Below are positions 25,165-32,614 of a stretch of DNA of 64,000 nt, piece after piece (the first letter of the stretch is position 1; each line of letters starts with the position of its first letter). The translations under genes were made by a program, and so were the position numbers. This DNA is from Psychroserpens luteolus. Its GTDB lineage: Bacteria; Bacteroidota; Bacteroidia; Flavobacteriales; Flavobacteriaceae. The stretch spans positions 124,001 through 188,000 of the forward strand of contig NZ_JAHVXI010000002.1 of NCBI RefSeq assembly GCF_021032705.1, given 5' to 3'. The notes below the pieces were generated by a model. That model was not told where the DNA came from. It was given only the letters and a program-made list of their open reading frames with translations, and did not search any database.

Positions 25165-25236
25165 CATATGAAATGCATATTTCTTGGATAAACTGCTTAT
25201 TTACTGGATAAAATGCATATTTATACGACGAAATAC
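25165..25236. promoter_or_regulatory. Four tandem 20-nt operator-like units
   Basis: Related cores AAATGCA (25171), AACTGCT (25191), AAATGCA (25211) and AAATACT (25231) lie exactly 20 bases apart. The middle units are TGGATAAACTGCTTATTTAC and TGGATAAAATGCATATTTAT. The array lies about 100-165 bases upstream of the minus-strand gene at 25071. An overlapping 70-codon frame (25184-25396) looks spurious. Confidence 0.5.
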
Positions 25237-25465
25237 TTTTTGTCTTTTTCATGATCTCAGAGGCAATTTATCAAGAGATTTTAGAAAAAAATCCGCTTTT
25301 AAATTCACAAAATCATTGCTTGTTTTTACATTTATTATTCTCAATTTATTGACATGCCAACTTAGAATTAATCTGCCTGAATGCAATAAAGATTAACCCT
25401 TTAGGAATCGATATCTTGCTCCCCTTTTTACACATAATATGTACTTCTGTATGTGATTGTTATGA

Positions 25466-25521
25466 ACATTTCATCGATATATTTTACGTCTAAGTACATT
25501 TCATCGTGAAATTTGAACATT
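25466..25521. promoter_or_regulatory. Reverse-oriented copies of the ATGAAATG repeat upstream of the 25589 gene
   Basis: ACATTTCATCG occurs at 25466 and 25496, 30 bases apart. Read on the minus strand it is CGATGAAATGT, similar to CGACGAAATG at 24436 and 25226. A further ATGAATG lies 20 bases beyond. The spacings are multiples of 10, placing the sites on one face of the helix, within about 120 bases of the ATG at 25589. Confidence 0.42.
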
Positions 25522-25588
25522 CATGTGATTTTTAAGGGTTTACGATATAAATCTCTCAATTTTGAGTAAATCTAAAATGCTTAACCTC

Positions 25589-26218
25589 ATGAAAAATTCA
25601 ATAATCTTAATTTACTTTAGTCTTTTTTTAAGTATGAATTATACAATTTGTGCTCAAGAAACTACGACTGATTTGCAAAGTAATTCTACTGATTATCTAG
25701 AACGTCACCCTTTATATGATTATTCTGAGTTCCACTTGAATAATACAGATACTATTCCTGGTTTTGAATTAAAGGAAAATAAGCTTAAAGTTTCTGGTAC
25801 TATATATAAGAGTGATGGTGTTACACCAGCTAAAGGTGTAATTCTATTTATTGAGCAAGCTGATGAAAATGGAGATTTTGATTTGAGAGAGGCAAATGGT
25901 AAGCGTTATGTACACAACAGAGGTTGGATTAAAACTGATGCCGACGGACACTATACTTTTTATACATATATTCCAGGAAATGACAGACGTTATAACCAAA
26001 TGCAACAACTATTTCCAACAGTAAAAGAAGCTTCTAAAACGGAATATGACATTGCTAGCTTTCTTTTTGATGAAGATCCGCTACTAACAAAGTTATGCCG
26101 AAAAAGAATGGCCAAAAAAGGTGATCCTACTAGAATTCTTAAGCTTAAGAAAGAAGGTAATATATTTGTAGTCCAAAAAGATATAGTACTTCAAACGGAT
26201 ATAGAAGCTTCAAAATAA
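25589..26218 (+). CDS. Exported intradiol dioxygenase-like protein lacking the metal-ligand segment
   Basis: From the ATG at 25589 (209 residues; signal peptide ending YTICAQ), residues about 70-205 match the beta-sandwich of the intradiol ring-cleavage dioxygenase superfamily: KVSGTIYKSDGVTPAKGVIL, NRGWIKTDADGHYTFYTYIP, SFLFDEDPLLTKL and RILKLKKEGNIFVVQKDIVL. The stretch that normally carries the His-x-His iron ligands (a PAHIH-like motif) is replaced by GNDRRYNQMQQLFPTVKEA, with no histidine. It is therefore probably not an active dioxygenase and may bind a ligand or carbohydrate instead. Upstream TTG/ATG codons at 25562 and 25577 are possible but less likely starts. Confidence 0.72.
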   Translation: MKNSIILIYFSLFLSMNYTICAQETTTDLQSNSTDYLERHPLYDYSEFHLNNTDTIPGFELKENKLKVSGTIYKSDGVTPAKGVILFIEQADENGDFDLREANGKRYVHNRGWIKTDADGHYTFYTYIPGNDRRYNQMQQLFPTVKEASKTEYDIASFLFDEDPLLTKLCRKRMAKKGDPTRILKLKKEGNIFVVQKDIVLQTDIEASK

Positions 26219-26356
26219 TTCAAAGTCTTTACCTACAAATTTTTTAATTTTTAATCTGCTATCAATACTTTAGAAAAACAGGTATAAGTACTTGTAAATG
26301 TGATAGGTGAATTTACTAGATTGTCTGTTAATCCAATAATAGAAATCTTGTATATC

Positions 26357-27271
26357 ATGTTATGTCTGAATCAATTATCCGTTTTAAGTTTTCGCTGTTA
26401 CTTGATCTGCTGCATACTTCTACTTACTAATACTATTTCAGCACAATCATATAGAGATGATTGGACATCTCGTTTGTCATTTGTAATTGATTATGGTCTC
26501 TCTTTTCCAACCATTAAAGGAGGTAATAGCTTTACTATTTCTAGTTTCCCAAGTCATCCGCAAGACCAGATTGTTTTTTCTGAGAGACAAAGTTCAAGAC
26601 AGGACTTATCAAATTTAGGGTATTACGGATTAGAGTTAACATACGCTCTACAACCTAAAATTTCATTGGGATTAGTAATGCAACGAAGAAATAGTTATGC
26701 ATATAATTCATCAATGCAGTTTAGTCAAGAAAAGGAAGTTATATCTAATAACCTATTGCTATCCGCAACTGGAGTTTTCATGCAAAATACCAAGATTAGC
26801 TCTACATCACTTTCGTTACTTGCAGCTTTTAAATTATTTAAAATAGACATTGATAGAGCTACAGTAATATCTTTTGAAACGGGAATTGGAATAGGGCTTT
26901 CCTTTATAAAACTGGATTCGCAAATCTCAAATGTGTTGCTTACAATGCATCTTAAGAATGATACTACTAGTCAGGATAACACTTTTGGTCCAGGACTTAT
27001 AGCGCCAGAAATTACGAGAACTACACCTTTTACATGGCAATTAAGTACAGGTTTCCAATTTCAGTTTGAAAACTTCCCTAATATGAGTATCGGATTTAAA
27101 CTTGTAGATATTGGTCATTTTATCATTATGGAACGACCAGAAAATATGCGAGATTTATTTCTACTTACTAGTGCAACTACTAATGCTGAAGATCAGAATT
27201 TAGCGCTTTCAACAACTAATCAAAAGCGACATTTAGTTACCAAGGACATATACATCAAGTTCCATTTCTAA
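26357..27271 (+). CDS. Outer-membrane beta-barrel-like protein
   Basis: From the ATG at 26357 (304 residues) there is a signal peptide (CCILLLTNTISAQ), then alternating amphipathic strands (LSFVIDYGLSFPTIKGG, GYYGLELTYALQPKISLGLV, FETGIGIGLSFIKLDS, WQLSTGFQFQF) and a terminal aromatic residue (YIKFHF). These are hallmarks of a roughly 10-14-strand outer-membrane barrel. The precise family is not recognised. It lies 138 bases after the dioxygenase-like gene, with no terminator between them, so cotranscription is possible. A bidirectional hairpin terminator follows. Confidence 0.68.
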   Translation: MLCLNQLSVLSFRCYLICCILLLTNTISAQSYRDDWTSRLSFVIDYGLSFPTIKGGNSFTISSFPSHPQDQIVFSERQSSRQDLSNLGYYGLELTYALQPKISLGLVMQRRNSYAYNSSMQFSQEKEVISNNLLLSATGVFMQNTKISSTSLSLLAAFKLFKIDIDRATVISFETGIGIGLSFIKLDSQISNVLLTMHLKNDTTSQDNTFGPGLIAPEITRTTPFTWQLSTGFQFQFENFPNMSIGFKLVDIGHFIIMERPENMRDLFLLTSATTNAEDQNLALSTTNQKRHLVTKDIYIKFHF

Positions 27272-27286
27272 AAGACGCTAAAAAAA

Positions 27287-27310
27287 CGAAGCACTAATAA
27301 AAGTGCTTCG
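27287..27310. terminator. Bidirectional intrinsic terminator between convergent genes
   Basis: An 8-bp perfect stem CGAAGCAC (27287-27294) / GTGCTTCG (27303-27310) has an 8-base loop and an A6 tract upstream. On the minus strand this reads as a hairpin followed by T6. It separates the barrel gene from the convergent gene at 27353. Confidence 0.85.
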
Positions 27311-27352
27311 CTTATTATGAGCTAGTTATTAAGAAAAGAGAGTTTTAATGCA

Positions 27353-27967
27353 TTAATACAGCTTCCCTGTTGAAGGTAAAGAAGACGTTCCATCATTACC
27401 TTTTAAGTGTACGTTAGGACCTAAGAACCTTAGTTGTGTATGTTGTTCTCCTTTTTGGATAGTTGCATCCATCACAATAGCAAACAAACTACCTGACACT
27501 GAATAATCATACTCAGTATTAGAAATTTCTCCTTTGTAAGAGAACGTATTCCATTGATTTGCCATTTTAATCATGGCATCAATAATCTTTGTTTGTTGTG
27601 CTCTATCTAATCCATAAGATTCCATAGTATGTGTCGTTTGTGAGTAAGATGTTTTACCACCTCCAGCAGAGAAAAACAAGAAGAAGCCATAACCTCCACT
27701 TTTACTTTCTTTAGTTAATTGATCATACTTCTTTTGGTATGATGCAGTCAACATACCTCTAATTAGTTGGTCTAGTGCTTTCACATTCTCAGGTGTTACA
27801 CATTGCAACTTCAATTTGAAGTCAACTTTAATGTCACCATGCGCTGGTACTGTGTAAGTTACGCCAGAGCATTGACCTTGTCCGTAAGCATTTACTGCTA
27901 CACCATCTGTTGCAGCTCCAGTTGCGTTTGATGCAGGATTTTCAAATACTGTGCTTAAATTTTCCAT
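27353..27967 (-). CDS. Cytoplasmic protein of unknown function
   Basis: This 204-residue protein has no signal peptide and I do not recognise it. It starts with a Gly/Ala/Asn-rich segment (about 1-45, ASNATGAATDGVAVNAYGQG). A helical region follows (LDQLIRGMLTASYQKKYDQL), then a Gly-rich hydrophobic stretch (SGGYGFFLFFSAGGGKTSYS). The C-terminal half is predicted beta-rich (EYDYSVSGSLFAIVMDATIQ). The GGGKTS run is not a convincing P-loop. The upstream 200 bases hold both an 11-bp inverted repeat and a 13-bp direct repeat, implying dedicated control. It could be a self-assembling or membrane-active protein, but that is speculation. Confidence 0.55.
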   Translation of the reverse strand: MENLSTVFENPASNATGAATDGVAVNAYGQGQCSGVTYTVPAHGDIKVDFKLKLQCVTPENVKALDQLIRGMLTASYQKKYDQLTKESKSGGYGFFLFFSAGGGKTSYSQTTHTMESYGLDRAQQTKIIDAMIKMANQWNTFSYKGEISNTEYDYSVSGSLFAIVMDATIQKGEQHTQLRFLGPNVHLKGNDGTSSLPSTGKLY

Positions 27968-28064
27968 AATAAAATGATTTAAAGATTAATAATACAATTG
28001 CTAGCTTATAAAGTTTGATGCTAACAATACTGTAAAATTATAGCAAACACATTCCTGAAAATTG

Positions 28065-28135
28065 AGTACAAATACCTGAATTTCAAATCCATATCAGCAA
28101 TTGTGTACTACGTATTTGTACTTGAATTTTAAATC
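28065..28135. promoter_or_regulatory. Composite repeat operator upstream of the 27967 gene
   Basis: AGTACAAATAC (28065-28075) and GTATTTGTACT (28112-28122) are perfect inverted arms. Just inside the first and outside the second lie direct repeats TGAATTTCAAATC (28077-28089) and TGAATTTTAAATC (28123-28135), 46 bases apart. The site is about 100-170 bases upstream of the minus-strand start. Confidence 0.5.
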
Positions 28136-28170
28136 AGTTAATTGAAGTAAGTGATAAGGTATGAAGACTA

Positions 28171-29085
28171 TTATTTTTCGATCACTAATTTTTGACCAAC
28201 GCGAATCACAGCATTTCTTTTGATGGCATTAGTTTTGCAAAGTGATGCGATACTAACATTATTTCGTCTTGAAATTCTAGATAGCGTATCACCAGGTCTA
28301 ACGGTATAAATAGACTGTTGCTTTATTAAACTAGCGATAGCCTCTTCTTCAGAAAGCAAAGGAATTATTTTGCTTTGACGTTTAGAATTATGTGCAATTG
28401 GGCGTGTCCATTTTCTAGTGATCCATAGTTCTTTAGATCGTATTTTGTTGTGGTCGTTAAATTCGAATAAATACTCAGGATTAATAGATACACCTTTGTA
28501 ATTCACAACTAAATGTAAGTGGCTACCTCTTGCATTTCCAGAAACGCCTCCTTTTCCTAAGTACTGTCCGCGAACTATCGTATCATTTTCTTTGACGCCA
28601 TAAGCAGATAAATGTGCGTAAACTGTTTCTAATCCGTTGTAATGCCTTAGCACAACAGTTTTTCCGTGACCTCTACTATATCTAGACATGCGTACAATAC
28701 CATCAAACATAGCAAAAAGACTATCTCCAGTTACCAAATCTATATCTATTCCCTTGTGCGGTCGTCCACGTCTCCAACCATAGCGTGACGTTACCACTTT
28801 TTCTTTCCCAATAGGAGAGAAGTAGGTGGAATCTTTAAAATTAAGCTGCAGCGGAAATGTAACCTCCACATTTTTATATGGATTATAGACTGTATGATCC
28901 CAATATTCTGCTTTAATATTTATAGGGATAAGCGTATCTTTCTCTTTAACAACTTCAGTTTTTACTGAATCAATACTTGTTATAAAATTTAATTCTGAAA
29001 GATCTAATAATTTAAACTCAGGACTTTTTTGAGCAAACAGACTAACAGATATTAGAATAAGAAAACAACTGAAAAATGATTTCAT
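28171..29085 (-). CDS. M23 (LytM) peptidoglycan endopeptidase with C-terminal LysM
   Basis: This 304-residue protein has a signal peptide (SVSLFAQ). Its M23 zinc-peptidase domain (about 95-210) carries the metal-ligand motifs GRPHKGIDIDL and SHLHLVV, with the auxiliary His in VYAHLSAYG. A LysM domain at the C-terminus (about 258-304; YTVRPGDTLSRISRRNNVS) binds peptidoglycan. It would cut peptide cross-links in the cell wall during growth or division. All expected catalytic residues are present. It is divergent from the patatin gene. Confidence 0.93.
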   Translation of the reverse strand: MKSFFSCFLILISVSLFAQKSPEFKLLDLSELNFITSIDSVKTEVVKEKDTLIPINIKAEYWDHTVYNPYKNVEVTFPLQLNFKDSTYFSPIGKEKVVTSRYGWRRGRPHKGIDIDLVTGDSLFAMFDGIVRMSRYSRGHGKTVVLRHYNGLETVYAHLSAYGVKENDTIVRGQYLGKGGVSGNARGSHLHLVVNYKGVSINPEYLFEFNDHNKIRSKELWITRKWTRPIAHNSKRQSKIIPLLSEEEAIASLIKQQSIYTVRPGDTLSRISRRNNVSIASLCKTNAIKRNAVIRVGQKLVIEK

Positions 29086-29273
29086 ATTAATAGAATAATA
29101 GCACTAATTTTTGCATGGCGAATTTAAATAAATTTAACGTCAATTCTGTTAATGTATTGTTAGAGTTACTAACATTTAACAATTTCATTTCACTTTAAAC
29201 AATCAGGTAATTGTACGTATAGATATGGATTAATAAATACTTATATTTATAGAACTAAACATTTTCATTGCTC

Positions 29274-30965
29274 ATGTCTGAAGAACTAGAAAAAAATAGA
29301 CCTTTAAAACCATTTGAAACCATTGGACTATGTTTCAGTGGTGGAGGTTATCGTGCCACTTTTTTTGCTTTGGGTGTATTGTCTTACCTTGATCAAGCAT
29401 CATATAAGAATACCCCTTTATTAGATTCGGTCAGAGCATTAAGTACGGTTAGTGGAGGAACCTTAGCAGGTGTAGGCTATGCCAAAGCTGTTCAAGATCC
29501 AAACTATGACTTTAAAACTTTTTTTAAACACTTCTACAATACATTTACTCCAGAAAATGACTCACTCTTAGAAACTGCAATTGCAAAATTAGAAGATGAT
29601 ACTGTTTGGAAAAGACATGCTTATAAAAAGCGTTCACTAATTAATGCCTTTGCCTTAACTTATGCTGAAATGCCACTATTTGAAGGTCAGTTTCAAGAAT
29701 TTGAAAAAGATGATATTAAACAATTAGAACAAGTATGTTTTAATGCGACCGACTTTTCGTTTGGACTGACTTATCGTTTTCAAAACCGAGGTTATTTTGG
29801 TAATAATCCATTATATAAGAGTTTTCAAAAGGAAGTCAATGCCTTGCGCAATCAGGTAAAGTTAGGTGATGTTATAGCATCTTCGTCCTGTTTTCCTGTT
29901 GGATTTGAACCCTTAGTATTTCCAGATGACTATTTTGAAAATCACAATGCTTCAGACTATAAAAACTTAAAAGAGTTAGATCGATTTATTGATGGCGTAG
30001 GCATCATGGATGGTGGAATTGCAGACAATCAGGGTATAGGTAGTATGATGTTGATTAATGAACGTATGCCTGATGGTCTAGATCTAATAATAGTAAATGA
30101 TGTTGGGAGCTATAAAATGAAACCATGGCAGCAAGATACCTCTACTGTTGGAAAAACTTCAACGGTTAAACGGGTAATAAATAAAATATTGCAATACTTT
30201 ACCATAAAACCTTTGTATTGGATGACATTTATTATTGGTTTACTACTTATACTTTTAAACAATATGCAAGTTTTTGGGCCTACAGCTTATACTGGATTAT
30301 ATATTTTAGGTAGTACTATAATGGGTATGGGTTTACTTCTAACTGTTTTTGGATTAGTTGCTTCGGTGGTAAAAGTATCTGTACTGTCACGATTAAAATC
30401 GCTGTTTAAAAAGAATGTTCCTGAACCTTTATTGGATGATATTTTGACATTTCAAAAACTAGATATTGGTTTAATACAACGCATGCTAACAGATCGCTTA
30501 ACTTCTGCCATGAAAATGATAAATGATGTCTTTTTAAAACAAATGAGGCGCTTAAATTATGATTTATTCTATTCTAAACCTGAATTGAATAATAGGCGTG
30601 TAACTGCAACAGTTTACAAATTAAATGGTCAAGACACACCTTATAGTAAAGGTGCAAACTATAATGACCAAATACAGCCAAAACCTAGTAAAGGTTTAGA
30701 AAGTGTATGTTTAACGGCTTCTGAAACACCCACAACACTATGGTGGGACAAAACCGATATTGCAAAAAACCGTATGGAAACTTTAATTGCTTGCGGTCAG
30801 TTTACGGTATGTTACGAACTTATGGATTATATCCTAAAGTTAAAAGCTGATACAAATAGTGGCATTAATGATTTTACTGAAATAGATAAATTGTATAAGG
30901 CCTTGGAAAAAGACTGGAAAGCTTTTAATGATCAACCATTATGGTTGGTTAATCAACTTAAATAA
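29274..30965 (+). CDS. Patatin-like phospholipase with internal transmembrane segments
   Basis: From the ATG at 29274 (563 residues; a TTG at 29268 is two codons upstream), the N-terminal patatin domain shows the oxyanion loop LCFSGGGYRATFFALG, the nucleophile elbow STVSGGTLAG (Ser60), and the catalytic Asp motif MDGGIADNQG near residue 245. The elbow reads T-V-S-G-G rather than the usual GxSxG, a variant seen in some phospholipase A2-like patatins. Two transmembrane helices (about 310-360; MTFIIGLLLILLNNM, LGSTIMGMGLLLTVFGLVAS) follow, with a roughly 190-residue C-terminal region. The role would be membrane-lipid hydrolysis at the inner membrane. The tyrosinase gene lies 93 bases downstream and may be cotranscribed. 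Confidence 0.88.
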   Translation: MSEELEKNRPLKPFETIGLCFSGGGYRATFFALGVLSYLDQASYKNTPLLDSVRALSTVSGGTLAGVGYAKAVQDPNYDFKTFFKHFYNTFTPENDSLLETAIAKLEDDTVWKRHAYKKRSLINAFALTYAEMPLFEGQFQEFEKDDIKQLEQVCFNATDFSFGLTYRFQNRGYFGNNPLYKSFQKEVNALRNQVKLGDVIASSSCFPVGFEPLVFPDDYFENHNASDYKNLKELDRFIDGVGIMDGGIADNQGIGSMMLINERMPDGLDLIIVNDVGSYKMKPWQQDTSTVGKTSTVKRVINKILQYFTIKPLYWMTFIIGLLLILLNNMQVFGPTAYTGLYILGSTIMGMGLLLTVFGLVASVVKVSVLSRLKSLFKKNVPEPLLDDILTFQKLDIGLIQRMLTDRLTSAMKMINDVFLKQMRRLNYDLFYSKPELNNRRVTATVYKLNGQDTPYSKGANYNDQIQPKPSKGLESVCLTASETPTTLWWDKTDIAKNRMETLIACGQFTVCYELMDYILKLKADTNSGINDFTEIDKLYKALEKDWKAFNDQPLWLVNQLK

Positions 30966-31058
30966 TTATAAAACAGGTATTTATACGCATAAATATACTA
31001 CAAGTAATATATAATTTTAGTGTATTAAAAAATTAACCAATTTAAAGCACACTAAATT

Positions 31059-32564
31059 ATGAGTAATTCAACCGCAGCACCAACATGGTATGGAGGCATC
31101 CGAGATATGTTTACGCAAATCGATATTGATCATATGTCACCTCATGGCATACTTTTAAATGACTATGATTCGGTAAAATCAAATGCGCCAGGTATTTATG
31201 GGCAATTAGCAGCAGGTAATATGCCACCAAAACATCCATGGCCTAAAAGTCAAGTGCAAACATTTTTAGATTGGATGACCAATAACTATCCAAAAGGAAC
31301 ACCTCCAAAGGAATCAAGCAGACTTAAAATGATGGCAACAGCATCCGCGACACGTGTCAGAAAAGATGTTAGTTCTTTGTCTTCAGATGAAATAGCTACT
31401 CTAAAAAAGGCATTTTCGGGTGTTATGAAATTAAAAACAAATGATCCAAATGGATATTTTATACAAGCAGGTTATCATGGTCTTCCTAATGCATATTGTA
31501 TGCATCATATTCCTGGATATAATCCATGGCATCGTGCTTATCTATACAGTTTTGAAAATGCATTGCGAACAATTCCAGGATGTGAAGATGTAACACTGCC
31601 ATACTGGGATCTTTTTAATGATTTTCCAGATCTTTTAAACCAGGCGCCCTTTGCTAATTATACATTACCAGAAGATTTAAACAGCAATTATAAAAAAGGC
31701 TATGTAACTCAACGAAATTCTGTTAAAACAATGGAAAGCTTATTTAAGCAATATGATGTTTTAACAGATTTTACACGTGCAAAAACACAACAGGATTGGG
31801 AAGACTATCATGGAGGTCAGGCTTTTGGAGGTGCTCCAAATGATACGTCAATAAGTGCTCACGATGGAGGTCATGTGGCTACTGGACCAACAATGGCAGA
31901 TCAAAATGTTGCAGCTTTTGATCCAATTTTTTGGTTCTATCACTGTAATATAGATCGTATGTTTTGGGAGTGGCAAAAAGGCATGCATGCAACAGATATA
32001 AACGGTTTGTTATCTACAATCACAACAACTGAAAGTCGAAATATTTTTACAATACCTGTTTTGGAGAGTTTACCTCCATTTACAAATAATGCTCCGCATC
32101 TAAACACGGTCAAAATTGTAGATTCGATAGCAAACTTAGATGTTGATTATGATCCACCTGCAAAAGAAACAAAAGAAATAGCTATGGCAGCATTTACAAC
32201 AAAACGAAGAGGCTCAGTGGCAGCATCAGAAAAATTCCATGTAGATACAGACATTGCTAATGTGCGTGTTAAAGGAATCAATCGTATTAAAATTCCAGGA
32301 AGTTTTAGTGTACACTTATTAAAAGATGGCGAAAAAATAGCATCTAAAGCATTTTTCCAACCATCTGAAGTTGATAAATGTCCTAACTGTGTAGAAAACC
32401 CAATTGTACATGTCGATTTCAAGCTCCCATTAGAGGAGGTGAAGTCTGGCAAGCTTGAAACTTGGATTGAACCGTTAAATCATGCGCCATTTGGTGATCG
32501 TTTTCCTCATAAAATGATGGGAAACCCTACTATTAACGTAAGATTATTATTAAGAAACGAATAG
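31059..32564 (+). CDS. Tyrosinase/polyphenol oxidase (type 3 copper enzyme)
   Basis: This 501-residue protein has a type 3 dicopper centre. CuA ligands are H140 (GYHGLPN), H149 or H150 (YCMHHIPGYN) and H158 (PWHRAYLYSFE). CuB ligands are in SAHDGGHV and WFYHCNIDRMFWEWQ. C147-M-H149 matches the Cys-x-His thioether motif of fungal tyrosinases and plant catechol oxidases. A C-terminal beta-rich domain (about 375-501) resembles the shielding domain of plant polyphenol oxidases. The expected reaction is phenol or catechol oxidation to quinones. No signal peptide is visible, so it may be cytoplasmic. It is followed within 51 bases by a haem-binding lipoprotein gene. Confidence 0.92.
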   Translation: MSNSTAAPTWYGGIRDMFTQIDIDHMSPHGILLNDYDSVKSNAPGIYGQLAAGNMPPKHPWPKSQVQTFLDWMTNNYPKGTPPKESSRLKMMATASATRVRKDVSSLSSDEIATLKKAFSGVMKLKTNDPNGYFIQAGYHGLPNAYCMHHIPGYNPWHRAYLYSFENALRTIPGCEDVTLPYWDLFNDFPDLLNQAPFANYTLPEDLNSNYKKGYVTQRNSVKTMESLFKQYDVLTDFTRAKTQQDWEDYHGGQAFGGAPNDTSISAHDGGHVATGPTMADQNVAAFDPIFWFYHCNIDRMFWEWQKGMHATDINGLLSTITTTESRNIFTIPVLESLPPFTNNAPHLNTVKIVDSIANLDVDYDPPAKETKEIAMAAFTTKRRGSVAASEKFHVDTDIANVRVKGINRIKIPGSFSVHLLKDGEKIASKAFFQPSEVDKCPNCVENPIVHVDFKLPLEEVKSGKLETWIEPLNHAPFGDRFPHKMMGNPTINVRLLLRNE

Positions 32565-32614
32565 GTATAATCATTCTGGTTTTCCTATTAAACTAACATT
32601 AAAATATAATCTTT

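Noticed and set aside
25184-25396. 70-codon open frame in the long 25072-25588 intergenic region
   Set aside because: It starts inside the 20-nt repeat array, has no recognisable domain, signal peptide or plausible start context, and ends without neighbours. It looks like chance in A/T-rich DNA.
27600-27720. GGGKTS in the 27353 protein as a P-loop NTPase motif
   Set aside because: The spacing GxxxxGK[ST] is not met, no Walker B strand follows, and the context is Gly-rich low complexity.
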